From: Umbelopsis isabellina
Lineage: Eukaryota > Mucoromycota > Umbelopsidomycetes > Umbelopsidales > Umbelopsidaceae
Reading direction: 5' to 3'
Length of the DNA stretch: 64,000 bases
Assembly (NCBI GenBank): GCA_016758905.1
Contig: JAEPQZ010000003.1
Span: 186,001-250,000 of the forward strand
Below are positions 1 to 15,400 of the stretch, one piece after another; within the stretch, counting starts at the first letter, position 1; every line of letters starts with the position of its first letter. The notes under the pieces were generated by a model, which saw only the letters and a list, made by a program, of their open reading frames with translations, was not told where the DNA came from and ran no database searches. Position numbers and translations under genes: made by a program.

Positions 1-884
1 CACTACTGGTTGAGTTCACAAATCTCAAGACCTTTTGAGCTTGATCTTTAAGAGGACACGGTCGTCCAGCCGCATAGTCTAAGATACAGGTGACAAGATC
101 GGTGCGCTGGATGGAAATAGGTTTAGAAAATTGTACATGTCTTTTTCTTTTTCTTGTTACTTACATTTTGTAATGAGTTTTTCACATATGGTATTCTCAA
201 ATCATGAATTAAACTTTTCAACTCGGGGACACGCAAATTTCCAAGTAACTGAGCTAGCTCGAGCTCACAGAAAACATTTTCATCGTGAGCCAGCTCATAT
301 TGCTGATCGCAAAGTTCTTCTTTTGCTGCATTGATATCAGATATGTTTCTGGAATAGTCCAAATCTTTCAGTCTTGTCCATCTGTGTTTGCGCAAAAACA
401 GCCTTACAAACAAGTGCTTCGCCTCTGTAGGCAAACGTTTACATTTTTCTATTATTTCCAGTTCTTCATTTGCAAATAGGTATTTTTCGCCATCAAGCAC
501 TACATCCATAATCTTAACAAATTCGTCAGTGTACATGGAAGTGGCAAAGAAGGGCTTGATCTGCGCTGGTGAATTAGCGTCTACTATTGACGATGGTGAG
601 TCATGTCCCTGACCACTTTCAGAGTCGGTTTGAATATCCAATGAATTTGCTGAAGTAAAAGAGGAGCCGCTGCTTACGGGGCTATTATTTTCTTCGCTAC
701 TTCCAGTGTTGATACGCGGTCGCAGATCTTTGGAACCAGGAGACATAATGTCGGCTGCCGTCAGATCTGGGTGAGCGCGCTGACGAAAAAAGGTGTCCAG
801 CTTGCGCTGGTTGTCTGGGCGAGTCTCCTTCTTTCGCTTATTTTCTTTGCCCGGCAAAGAATTTGCAGGCGATCTTTTACTCAT
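1..884 (-). CDS. FAN1: FAN1-like DNA repair nuclease, N-terminal part (runs off the left edge)
   Basis: FAN1 is a structure-specific nuclease of interstrand-crosslink repair. Only the N-terminal part is present; the nuclease (VRR-NUC) domain lies beyond position 1. Exons on the minus strand: 884-165 and 106-1, joined across a 58-nt intron (107-164, GTAAGT donor, TTCTAAAC branch-like site, CAG acceptor). Residues 26-33 read QRKLDTFF, a textbook PCNA-interacting (PIP) box. A Ser-rich disordered linker follows to about residue 110. The conserved block with LPTEAKHLFVRLF and the SAP-like LRVPELKSLIHDL then matches the region before the FAN1 catalytic core, and the second exon continues as RTDLVTCILDYAAG. 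The start is the first in-frame ATG. The gene faces ISC1 across only about 140 bp, so the promoters probably overlap. Family call is from recalled sequence resemblance. Confidence 0.85.
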
Positions 885-1024
885 GGTTAATTAGCGCGCA
901 GCATGCAAAGCTCAAGCGACCTGTGCAACGAAACAAAGTGCTTAAAAAGGGCTTTGGTATCAGCCTTCAAAAAAATTGTATATTGAAATTCTTCTCAACC
1001 TTGAACTTCCGACTCGTCTTAGCC

Positions 1025-2636
1025 ATGTCAAACCTGCTGTCAGTTCTATCGCTCAACTGCTGGTGAGTTATTCGAGTGAACTATACTTGTTGGTTGACGA
1101 CCTCCTAAAGCAATACGGTCTAGGGGTTTGTTCGCGGTTTCGAAGGAAAGAGAATTTCGGCTTCACGCCATTGCGGATTATATTGCCTCGACTCGCCACG
1201 ATGTAGTTGCACTTCAAGAACTGTGGGTGTGGGAAGACTTCGAATATCTTAAAACCGTGGCGATTCATAATTACCCTCACATGAGATACTTTTACAGGTA
1301 AGCAGCTTAAAGCAGCTTGTTGAAATTGATAACAGTTTCAATTTACACATCCTTCAGCGGTGCACTAGGAAGCGGCTTGGCTATTCTCTCTCGCCACCCC
1401 ATCATAGAGCACTCATATTTTCGCTATGCGCTAGCTGGTCGACCATTAAAAGTTTTCCATGGTGATTTCTATGTTGGCAAAGGATCGGGCTCCATATGCA
1501 TAAATCATCCAGAAGCTGGTTTGATTGACATCTATACTACCCATGTACGTATTTCAATGCTACTATGACCACTCAGCTCAGTTTAGCTAATCCTATGATA
1601 GTTGCACGCCGGATACGGCAGACGTAAAGAGTACGAAGGCCATCGTATCACAGAAGCCTGGGAATTATGCAAGCTGATGAGGGCTTCAGCTGCTGCCGGC
1701 CGACATGTCATTGCGGTATGCTATGAATTATGTGTACATTCAATTTTCAGTCACACTCACGTTGCATATGATGTATAGATGGGAGACTTCAATGCTCTGC
1801 CAACAAGCTTCCCATATCGACTATTAATAGAACATGGAGCTATGACTGACTCATGGAAACAAGTCAGCGGCTTCGACATGAATCAAACTCCAATAGATGA
1901 TAACTTGACTGCAGAAGCGGCAATCAACGTTCTTGGAGTCACTTGCGATTCTCCAACAAACTCTTGGTCGAAGCATTTCCTTAAGCAATCAGCGAATAAG
2001 AAAAAATACGGAGATCGCCTAGACTATATCTTCTATCGACCCAATCCGCAGATGGAGTGCGTCAAGTCAAACGTTGTTTTGACCGAGAATATTCCCGGAA
2101 CTGAAATGAGTTATTCCGACCATTTTGGTGTCTGTTCAGTATTCAATGTTGCCAGAAAAGATGCTAAAAGTCTTCAAGACGATGCATGCTATAGTAATCT
2201 TTCGCAAGATGTCATAGATGGTATTGTAGCCACACTGCAGAGTGACCAAGTTGCTTCCAAGAAAACAGCAAACTTCCTCTTACGCAGTCTAGCTGCCATG
2301 CTATTCGCTATCATTGCGCTCATTGTTATCATTGTAGCCTTGCCCACAGCGTTCCGATTGCATGACAGAGGCGATATTGTTACTGTGATAGTCACCCTTT
2401 TTGGCGGTCTGCTTCTGGCGGCATGTGCATTGGTTGCCCCAGTAGCTCTCATTGTTGGATTTGTTTTTGGACACACTGAACAAAGGGCACTGTTACAATT
2501 CTTGGAAGAAATAGACACTTTGAAAAGCGTCATTAAATCAGCTGCTTTAGATGGCGACCTGATACAAATGCATGACGAAGAGCTATCCACCCCTGGTCGC
2601 CGAAGATCCACTAATGGCAATACACTTGAACAATGA
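1025..2636 (+). CDS. ISC1: Inositol phosphosphingolipid phospholipase C / neutral sphingomyelinase (Isc1-like)
   Basis: Predicted to hydrolyse inositol phosphosphingolipids or sphingomyelin to ceramide at internal membranes. Five exons: 1025-1062, 1124-1297, 1358-1544, 1602-1715 and 1779-2636, all phases consistent, 456 aa (yeast Isc1 is about 477). The DNase-I-fold metal-dependent phosphodiesterase motifs are all present: LSLNCW at the N-terminus, ALQEL with the Mg-binding Glu, GDFNALPTS at residues 173-181, and YSDHFGV near residue 285 with the catalytic Asp-His pair. Two hydrophobic helices (about residues 337-361 and 370-400) form the C-terminal membrane hairpin typical of Isc1 and nSMase2-like enzymes. 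The start ATG sits in a 38-nt first exon that already encodes the first catalytic motif. The gene is convergent with the kinesin gene, with 141 bp between the stop codons. Confidence 0.92.
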
Positions 2637-2777
2637 TATGCTTAGTCAATATTTGTAAGATTATCATATTATTGTATAGACGACAAGACTTCTTTCATTA
2701 TATCACCAACAAATTTACAAAAGGACAAATAATAGATGCAAATATTATGAGTATTATTCTTCACCCCAATAGTATTA

Positions 2778-5677
<2,900 letters not shown>

Positions 5678-5963
5678 TGGAGGGTAGGACGATAAGCACG
5701 CGTCTTTGCCAGTTTCGCGTTTGCCGCGAAATTTTGCTGCACAACTCAGCTGCGTGACTTGGTATTGCCCTCTTGACTTTTGTAACCTTGCATGCCATAT
5801 AGTGTTCATATATCTGGCACCTTAGGTACTGCCTGTAAAAGTTTATGCAAATCAGCTATGCTAAATTGAAAAAGAAACGACTATAAATCAAAAACAAATG
5901 ACTATAAATCGCCAGCTAAGCAAGCCGAAAGGTTTAAGAGTGAACTGAGTTCAAAAAGAAATT

Positions 5964-6035
5964 GAAGCTACCAGGGGTCGAACCTGGAATCTCTTGATTC
6001 GTAGTCAAGCGCCTTGTCCATTGGGCCATAGCTCC
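5964..6035 (-). tRNA. tRNA-Arg (anticodon ACG)
   Basis: A 72-nt cloverleaf on the minus strand. The acceptor arms GGAGCTA and TAGCTTC pair (one G-U). The anticodon arm is CTTGA-CTACGAA-TCAAG with anticodon ACG, and the T-arm CCAGG-TTCGACC-CCTGG is perfect. There is no intron and no encoded CCA. A34 is expected to be edited to inosine and so read CGN-type Arg codons. It stands alone between the kinesin and multicopper oxidase genes. Confidence 0.93.
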
Positions 6036-6676
6036 TAACAACTGTTTGTGTAACCTAATTTTACAGTCATATGCTAAAGGCTTGTAATGCATCATAGTAA
6101 TACTTCGAAATAGATACTGAATAGCCTACGTTTGACTTCAACCACAAAAGTATAAATATTATTGCAATTATAATCAATATTTTTGGTGGTACTATCAGAC
6201 ATAAAGTCTACTTTAAAAACGTACAAACTCTTATAAAGTCGACATTAACAAGCGATAGATTTAATGATGACACCTGTACTGTACAGGCAGAAGCAAAGGT
6301 TCATATTGGTTCCTACTTTATATGTTCTTTATTTTGCTTCCCACCCGAAACCTTTGAATGTAGCTATCCGGCCCAGGTGTTGACAAGATATTGGTTATCA
6401 CTCCACCCCTTCGCGCCACATACCAATGACGATGGCCAAATATTTATATATGTTTCTTCGTTCATAATTTCGCTAGTTCGAAATTCTACCCTTTTTTCAT
6501 AGAAGAAGCTTATTTATCTTGTTGTGGTGGCGAAGAATGTCGACTCAAAGGTGAAATTATTTCAACGAAGGCTGGAAAAGTGACTGCCAAGTACTAAGGA
6601 CATTCTTCTCTTAAACATTGCTAGCCTTGGCTGTTTTTTCCTTTTTGGTTTCTTCTTCTTATCAGTACCAAAATAT
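6036..6676. other. Intergenic spacer upstream of the multicopper oxidase
   Basis: AT-rich non-coding DNA. It should hold the promoter of the gene starting at 6677. I see no clear TATA box close to the start, no repeat and no further RNA gene. Confidence 0.5.
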
Positions 6677-9309
6677 ATGTTGTGGTTAAACAGGGTGATC
6701 TCGCTGGCGGTGTTTGCGATTTTCATCTCGCATGTATCCGCCGCGACAGTGCGTGAATACTTTTGGACCATCAGAAATGTCACCGTATCACCGGATGGCT
6801 TTTCAAGAACAATGATTACAGCCAACGATCAGTTTCCTGGTCCAAAGATTGAAGTGGATCATGGAGATGTTGTTAGAGTGGAAGTAACCAACGAGTTGAC
6901 TATGCCAACAAGCATTCATTGGCATGGCATCACTCAGCGATACACACCATATGAAGACGGCGTAACTGGTGTCACTAATTGTCCTATACCCGCCGGCCAA
7001 AAATACGTCTACGAGTTCAACACAACTGGAAGCTATGGAACTTTTTGGTGGTAACGTGTGACAAAATATCTTGCGAACATATGCAAATATGACGAATGCT
7101 GATATGAATATATATTTCACAGGCATGCCCATCAAGGTGCTCAGTATACTGATGGTAAGGCAAAATAAAAAACCGAATATATGTATATAATGATAGAAAG
7201 TAGATGGTTGGGCTGGGCTAGAAATGTCGGCGACTTTAGAAGGATAGAAAGCAGTTGCTGTCGAAATTCATGATCTAACTCCTGTAATCTTCACCAGGTT
7301 TATACGGACCCTTGATCGTGCACAACCGCGACGCAGAGGCTCATTTAGATGATTATGATGAAGAGCGAGTTCTCATGCTCTCAGATTAGTAAGTAAAAGA
7401 GCGAAATGTTGATAACATCTCCGTAGCTTCACCACATAACTCGCTGGTTTATAGCTATCATGTAGAGTCGCCCAGGATGTTGGAAGAACTCGGAAAATTA
7501 GGAGCATTAGAGGTAAACATGCAGTCCTGTTTTATATTACACTCAGAAATGCCTACTAATCATCAAAAAAACAGTCTTTCCCCGACAATGTTATTATCAA
7601 TGGCAAGAATACAGTAGACTGCAAAAAATTCTATGTGCCCAACGGAAGAACCTGTGTGCGCAATGATTCAAACATTGAGGTGTTGGATTTCACGCCTGGA
7701 AAAAGATACCGCCTGCGTATCCTTAATACCGGGTAAGCACACCATTTAGTAAGCTAATTAAATGAATGTGAAGCTAACGCATGCTCCTGCATCGATAGAA
7801 CGTTCGCTAATACGATATTCTCGATCGACAACCACACTTTAACCATAATTGAAGCAGATGGAACGGATTTGAAAAAGTATACAGTAGACCGCCTCACTGT
7901 ACATGTTGGTCAACGCTACTCCGTCATTGTCGAAGCCAAGCAGCAGCCTCAAAACTATTTCATGCGAGCTGAACTTGATCGTGAATGCTTCTTTACTCCT
8001 GGAGTTAAGACTGTCCCTGAACTCCCTCAAGCTATTGGTGTAGTGCGGTATAATGATGGCACTGATACGTTTAATGACTCTGTGCATCATGTTGGTGGAG
8101 ATTTGCACTGCCAAGATATGGACCCTAAAATATTAGAAAACTTTTACCCCAGACAAGCGCCACAATACGACAGGAGCATCACACTTTCTATGCGTTTTGG
8201 CAAAAATAAGGATAATCTACTCCGAGGTAAATTTGACAATGTTTGCACTAATGTTCTGACTAGAAGGCTGACTAAATTCAAAAATAGGATTTTTGAATAA
8301 TATAACATTTAATAATCATGAAAATACCCCAACTCTACTGAATTTGTGGAGTGTTCAGGATGGACTCGTCGGCGACAACCTTGTATACCATATCGAGAAA
8401 CCTCAACATATCCAACTTGTTCTCCAAGGTACGTAAAGTGATATCTGGCAAAGCCATCTGGCAAAGACCATTGCGAATATGATATTGACTGGTCTCATTA
8501 TTCAACCTTTGTAGGAACACCTGCAGGAAATGAACACCCATTCCATTTGGTAAGCATATATACTTTTGTATGACATGATACATAATTGCAATCTCATGCA
8601 AACCTTGTTTAATTCTTAGCACGGGCAAGAATTTTATTTAATGGGCACTGGTTTTGGTGTATACAATGCTACCGAGCATGAGCCGACGCTAAATCACGCT
8701 AACCCAGTACGACGAGATGTTGCTACAGTTCCAGGTCGTGGCTGGGCAGTTTTGAGGTGAGCAAGCGGTCAAATAGGAAATTGTTACCGAAAGAGAGAAA
8801 CAAATGATTTACAAACTGTGGGCATACCAATACTAACAATACAAATTTCTGGTCCTTCTCCTAATTCAGATTCTGGGCTCATCCTGGTGTTTGGTTCTTT
8901 CATTGTCATATGGATGTATGCTAAGCGTCTTTTTGCCATTTATACTTAATTGCTAAAGCGTGATGCAATTACTAAACACCCTTTTCGTATACAGTGGCAC
9001 TTGGAGGCTGGACTGGCTGTGCAATTCGTAGTCATGCCCAAGGCTATCCAAAATCTCAAAATTCCCCAAAAGGTTCTTGATCAATGTGGCAAAGTTGATT
9101 ATCAATTCACAAGGAAGACATATCTGGCCAGCCCTAAACCGAAGAACGAGACAACCGAAATCAATCCTGAATACCATGTTTCCCCACAAGGTTGGAATGA
9201 TACTACCTGGATTGATGAAGAACATTTAATGGCAGATATTTCTTTCCGCCGATCCAAGCTTCAATTTGTTGATGAGAAAAAAAATAATGTAATGATGTTG
9301 GATAGTTAA
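6677..9309 (+). CDS. Secreted multicopper oxidase (laccase/ferroxidase superfamily)
   Basis: Couples one-electron oxidation of phenols or metal ions to reduction of O2 to water. Eleven exons: 6677-7050, 7123-7154, 7298-7388, 7455-7512, 7575-7732, 7799-8226, 8288-8428, 8515-8549, 8620-8756, 8870-8915, 8995-9309; phases close exactly to 604 aa. Residues 1-22 are a signal peptide ending VSA. All four copper motifs are visible: IHWHG, then WHAHQGAQ across exons 1-2, then HPFHLHGHEF split between exons 8 and 9, then HCHMDWHLEAGL across exons 10-11, with Leu at the axial T1 position. No C-terminal membrane helix is present, which argues against a classical plasma-membrane Fet3. Substrate cannot be read from sequence; laccase-like and soluble ferroxidase-like enzymes are both possible. 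An AATAAA lies at 9408-9413. Confidence 0.93.
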
Positions 9310-10558
9310 ATCTGTGCTCAAGCCACGCCATCGATTTGGGCATTTCAGGGTTACTAAGCGTCTTGTAAACACACTGACATATCAAGAATGAAATATACTT
9401 CAATGCCAATAAACCTATTTCTCGTCTGCCACATTTGGCAAACCTAATCACTCAAAGCTCGCATCTGTACAGATATGTGGGAAAGTGTGCTAGCTCGATA
9501 GTACCAAATTTTAAAGTTGAAACAGAGTACCGGGGAAAGGCGGCTAACTTGAACATCCACATATTTAACAGTATGAAGCAGTTGCTGCAAGTGGGGGTGG
9601 GTCGCAAAAAAAAAAGCGCCCAACAAAGACCAACGTATTTATACGAGCTTGCGAGGCATTGGATCAGCAACCTAGCTATGCGATCATATAATCAACCAGT
9701 ACCATGATGGTGGAGGTGTTATTGAGCTCCGATCGCAGTTGGCCCACATGGCTGTCAACGTTTGCAGTACGTGCGTGGTGGTTAGCCACGTGATACCGCC
9801 ACCGACGATTTTCATCCACATGACAAAATTAAAGTGGGACGGAAGACGTGGAAAATCGTTGAGCCAAAAGCTTTTTGATTCCGGTTCAGCACCTTTTTGC
9901 TGTGCGAAAAGGTCATGTACGGCATCATAGATTTGTCACAATCCTGAAGAGGAGAGTGGGCGGCGGTGTGATAACATGGTTCCAAATTATACTTTTTTCC
10001 AGGGTCTTAACTCCACAGAAGCATTGGTCTTTTCTTATTACAGTGGTGGAAGCCCATCAGATAGAGATTTGGGTGATTTAGTAATTACCAAACTTGTCAC
10101 GCTGTAATTTACTATGCCTGCATTAGGCCTATGCCAATTTTGATCCATCCAGTAAAATTTTTTTCATGTTTCCTTTGTAAAGAAATTATGACCAACAGCC
10201 AAGAGAACAGTGGAAAAATTGGTCTTACCTGTCATCTTACTCTAGCCAATCAGTCACAAATAAATCAGAAACACAATCCACAGCCTGCTTGCCAAATGAC
10301 ACAAAACCGGAGCATATCCTGCTTTCTTTTTGCTGATTTTATTATAAATGCTGAGCTGCACCCAGCACCGAGCCAACCAAAAAAAAGGAAAAATTTAGTT
10401 TTTTTTATATACCAAGTCACTGCCATTAGCTCATGCTCTTTGCATCTTTCTCTCTTTTACTTTCTACTTTTGCCTCGATAGAAAACCAAGAAGACAAGCC
10501 CTTTTGATTTTTATTCTTCTTCAACCTGACATCATCAAATACCGGTCCTTTGAACACA
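9310..10558. other. Intergenic spacer, multicopper oxidase to alpha-arrestin
   Basis: Contains the AATAAA of the upstream gene (9408-9413), a purine-rich stretch near 9600, and CCAAT near 10250. A long pyrimidine-rich leader precedes the arrestin start. Short open frames here have no family resemblance or coding bias and look like chance. Confidence 0.5.
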
Positions 10559-11982
10559 ATGGTGCACGCTATTCACCTGGCACCTTCCTCTGAATTTAAA
10601 ATCAATTTAGAGAGCGATAAGCTCATTCTGCATGGCAATGTCGATGAATCAGGCGGTGTCATTCTACGTGGATCAGTGTCACTGGATTGTGCTGAACCTA
10701 CCAAGGTCAAGGCCGTCACGCTCAAGTTCATTGGAAAAATGAAGGTGGCATGGACCGAAGGCGTTGGATCACATCAACGTTTCCATAAAGAAGATCGAAC
10801 TATTTACGAACATGAATGGAGCTTTTTGCCTCCCAAGAAGAAGGTATATCAATTGGGATCTGGCCAATATAAATGGTAGGTTATAAACATGGGGGATTAT
10901 AGGCTAAAGGGTGCATAAGATTAACAAATTGTGTGGTATACAACAGGGACTTTGAGCTCCCGCTTCCCGGCGATCTCCCGGAAACCATTGAAGGGTCTGA
11001 GCATGGGCAAGTGTATTACAAACTCAAGGCTGTGGCTGAGCGACCAACATTTTCTATGAATTTTGTCGACAAGAGACCAGTTCAAGTATTGCGATATATG
11101 CTACCATCTGCATTAGAGCTTTCTCAGTCCTTGCTGATCGCCAATGAGTGGGCTGATAAAATGTCTTATGAGATATCCGTTCCAAGCAAGGTATACAGCG
11201 GAGCTGATGTCATTCCCATCACGTTCGACTTGACGCCTATTGCTCAAGAGCTCAAAGCACGCTACATTACATGCACACTTAAGGAATATTGTACATACAC
11301 TGCTGGGGAACATGTTAAATCTGAGAGCCGCATAGTAAAATTTTTGCGTGACGATGATTTCCCTTCTGAGGGTCCTCGTTGGACTAAAATTGAACTCCTC
11401 CGAATCCCGCATATCGGAACCAATGTTCACTGTGATGCTGACACCGACTTGATCAAGATCAAACATAAGCTCAAGTTCACAGTGTCTTTGATTAATTTGG
11501 ATGGTCATATCTCAGGTAAATTGTTAATCTGTGATTTGGTGATTAAAGGAAAATTTAAGAACATCTCGGTGCTAACTCCTATTATAGAATTAAGAGCCGC
11601 TGTTCCTCTCATTATCTCATCTGTTTCACACAGTGAGGAAGTGAATGCGCTTCCTGCATATGAAGACGCCTGGAAATCTATGCCGTATGATCCCGAAGTA
11701 TTAGCTCAGTTGATTGCCTCAGGTGGAATGCCTCGATCCGTTGCTGTAGCCGTACCCAATGCAGCTGCAAGTACTGCTCAGCAAGACGATCGAGATGGCT
11801 CAGAGGGTAGTGGCAGTGGAGAGGAAGAAGATGACGGTACTAGCATGTGGCCACCGTTTGATGGTATAGATCTGTCTCGAGTACCATCTTACACCACGGC
11901 TGTACGCTCCAACCGTTTGTACAGCTTTTCTGGCTCATTGCCTACTTATGAGTCCATCAGCGTTCCAGGCGTTGCACGTTAA
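10559..11982 (+). CDS. Alpha-arrestin (ARRDC/ART-like trafficking adaptor)
   Basis: Alpha-arrestins recruit Rsp5/Nedd4-type ubiquitin ligases to plasma-membrane transporters to trigger endocytosis. Predicted exons: 10559-10875, 10947-11515 and 11588-11982. The start is ATG 10559; the frame is open a few codons upstream but without an ATG. The N-domain has VILRGSVSLDC and VKAVTLKFIGK; the C-domain has LKFTVSLINLDGHIS followed by ELRAAVPLIISS after splicing. The second intron (11516-11587) is 72 nt, keeps frame and has no stop, so retention would add 24 residues. I favour splicing because the joined sequence matches the continuous family motif. The tail carries LPAY, VPSY and LPTY, PY-like motifs that suit WW-domain binding, plus an acidic Ser/Gly linker. 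Confidence 0.88.
11516..11587 (+). other. 72-nt frame-preserving, stop-free intron in the alpha-arrestin gene
   Basis: GTAAAT donor and TATTATAG acceptor, length 24 codons with no stop in frame. Both spliced and retained forms would be translatable. Confidence 0.7.
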
Positions 11983-12433
11983 TCGTCCACTATTCATTCA
12001 ATTTCTTCCCACTTAGAGAATATTTGCCTGCTTTCTTATTAGTCTCTACTTTGCTCACCATACCCCGATCAATGTTGCCGCCAACAATGTCCCTCTTTTA
12101 CTGTAAATAGTCTCACATCTTTGCCACTACTCTTTACGTCTTGTTTCTGTCACCTCCTTTTTTTTCTTTTTTTTTTTTAAATCCATACACACAAAGTCGT
12201 TTTTATAATTATCATTTACCTGATGACAATACTTCATAAACAAAACCATAGCATTGCATTTTGACCATCTAATATAAACGAATTGACGGCCAGTGACCGT
12301 CAATGCAGCAGCGTTTCGCGGAATATGCAAATTTTCTGACTGTCTGACCAAAATGGGTTGAAAATCCGAAACAACGTACCCCCCAAAGACACTGAGGTCT
12401 CGTCCCAACACTTTACAGAGTCATTTGGATGCC
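11983..12433. other. Intergenic spacer with arrestin 3' UTR and SCAP promoter
   Basis: TGTAAATA at 12102-12109, in the probable arrestin 3' UTR, fits the Puf3-type site TGTANATA. A 3'-flanking T-rich tract follows near 12160. Nothing else stands out. Confidence 0.4.
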
Positions 12434-15400
12434 ATGTTAAACGCTTTAAGGCGCCTACGGGTCCGTATTGCTACACTATTTTATAACTATGGAAAGCGAT
12501 GTACAGAGAACACCGTCGCCAATATCCTGGCGACAACCATAATCGTCTTGCTGTTGTCGATCCCAGCTGTTTCGTGGTACTCTAGCCATAGAGCCGCCGA
12601 GTATTATAGAGGCGCGCATTCGTCTATAAACACATACTTCTGGGACAGTCCCTATCATATATCATCCATGCAAGGCACAAAGCCTCCGTATACCGCTCCG
12701 ACATTGAGCATTCAACAAGTGCATTTCATCGCCGCCGACAGCCAAATCACAAAGCGATTACTGAAGCAGACGTTGGAATTTCAAAATCGGCTCATGGATA
12801 CAACAGCTGTCACTGCGCATGGTAAGACTGTATCAATGGCTGATATATGCTATCAAGTGCAAGGCCGATGTCTCGTCCATTCTCCTCTCGATGTTTGGGA
12901 CAACAACATGGAAAAATTGATGCAAGATATTGACATCACTGGAACGATAGTGAATACTATCAACAAAAAATCTGCTCGATCCGGACTAACTCTGCATCCC
13001 ATCACCTTGTTCGGGAACGCAACGCTGGACACACTTGGCCAACCTGTGTCGGCCGACTCCGTGATGATCACTTTTTTGTTGCGCGAGGGGCCACTTCGTC
13101 AAAAGTATCGCGAGGAATGGAATGCTATTTGGAACAGAGTAGCTGAAGACGAGCATGTGCATGAAGCTTCATCGTTTGAAGTAAAGCCTGGAACTCCTTT
13201 TTTCCACAAGCCAGACGTCGAGATAGAGCAATATCAATACAAGGTATGTTTGTCCCAGCAGAGTTGGCATATGACCCCATGGCTTGTAACATTTAGCTAA
13301 CATGTTTTGTACTTCATTTGTTTTCTTAATTGATAGTATAATTCTGAATCTATTCCATTGGATTCGGAAATCTGGATCTTGCTAATTACCTACGCGATCA
13401 TATTTGTGATTGTTGCTGTGGCATTTGGTAACGTTCAGCTTGTCAAATCCAAATATGGCCTGGCATTGGCGGCTGTCTTTGAAACCGTCGCCTGCTTGAC
13501 AGCAACGTTGGGCATTTTTAAATTGACAAACCTTAGCTTTGCTCAAGCTCCTTGGTACATGATTTCATTGGTTGTTATTGTTGCCACCATTGAGAATGTA
13601 TTTGTCTTTACCAATGCCATGTTGCATGCTGGATGTGATATGCAAATCAAGGAAAAGGTTGGCAGAGGTAGGAAGGACTGCGCGAATCAAATGTGCCGTC
13701 AACATTAATTCTCTACTAACTGCTATTTTGTGCTTGACAGGGCTGGAATCCCTTGGCTTTGCCATATCTGCCACGTTGCTGGCTGAACTGGCCATTTTAG
13801 CCGTCGGTACCGGCACCGGCTTACAAACTGTACGAGAGTATTGTCAATTCATTGGCATTGCTCTCATCATCGATTACATATTGCAATTGACATTTTTTGT
13901 ATCTGTTCTTTCAGTTGACATCCGCCGCGTGGAGGTTAGTTTGACACAAATGCCCAGAAGAATCATTTATTTAGGTACTAATTTACACCTCATATGATAC
14001 ATAGTTAACTGATTTGGGCGACAGAACCATTTCGAAGCGTGTGCACTTGATGAACAGCAGCAGCGACATAGATGATTTAGATCCAGAAGGAGAAGATGCT
14101 AGCAACTATTGTCCTGCAGAAGTGTCAGACACAGGAAGACCCAATTGCGCTGCATGCAAGGATTTCAAGACACATCGTGCCATGACAGCACTAGTGGTAA
14201 GTGTTATTGGACAGTATGACATGCTCGGTGTTTCTGGCAAAATCGCTAAAAACGCACTTCTTAGATCTGTTCATCAATTTTATTACTTTCGTTCTTGTCT
14301 CCACCAACGGTGGATCCTGAAAATAGCATCTCCATGGATCATTATGCTCAAATGGAATCAATATCATCTAATTTCTGGAATGTAGTAAACCCTACTTACG
14401 GAGTACGGTTCGTGGAAGTTAGGAGTCCTCTACTAGTGGCACTTGACCCTAGTGAAGAAACTTTTGAACACCTTAAGGAATTGAACGTCGCGTACGAGAC
14501 AGTGTCGACGGCTAAGCGAGCCCACGAGTCTGAAATGGAGAGTCAGTCGAGCTTGCAGCGATTTACATTCCAATTGATCCGTCGCATGGTTCATATCGTT
14601 CTTCATATCAATATTCCGTCAGTGCTCATCCTAATGACTCTCATTGGCATCATTATGTGGATGCTACCGCCATACCGGCAAGGATTTTTAGAGCCAATGT
14701 TCCAGACGTTCTTAGCACGTTATGGTAAATACCTCGTGCTGGCATACATCTCACCAAAAATACCATGGGCACCATTACAAAGGGCTTTAAAAGCATCAAA
14801 AGCCGCAGAATATGACAAGGACGGAAACCACCGCGGTGCTATATCACTACAAGAAGGCAAATCAAAACGCCAAAACACAGCTTTGGGTGAACTTCGTATT
14901 GTCACATTAGATGGTCACCATACTGGTGACATTCAATCAATGCACACTAGTTCATCGCATGGTACACTTGTAACAGCTGGCCGAGAAGGCGAACTGGTCC
15001 TTTGGGACGGCGTACGCGGCAAATGGGTGGCGCGGCTTGATCGTGTACAGCGTAGAAAAGACACCAAAAGCACTATGGGTGACATCAATCCAGAATATAT
15101 GGTTGGCTCATTTGCACCTCACGTGCGCTTCAGTCCCGGCCCTGTGCGTAAGGTCGCCATATCATCGCCTGTTCGATGTATTAGGATTGATCAAGCGAAC
15201 CAGTGGGTTGCATGTGGCCATGAAAATGGCGCCATTCGCATTTGGAATGTTTCTTCAAGTTCGTGGACAAGAGAACTGAACATTCCAAATATGACAAATA
15301 GCTCAGCCTCATCCATCAAGCTCGGCTTAGGCCTGGATGATTCTTCTAGCAACAGCTCTGAGGTTCCTACTCACCGCGGTCAATCTCATACTCGACAGGT

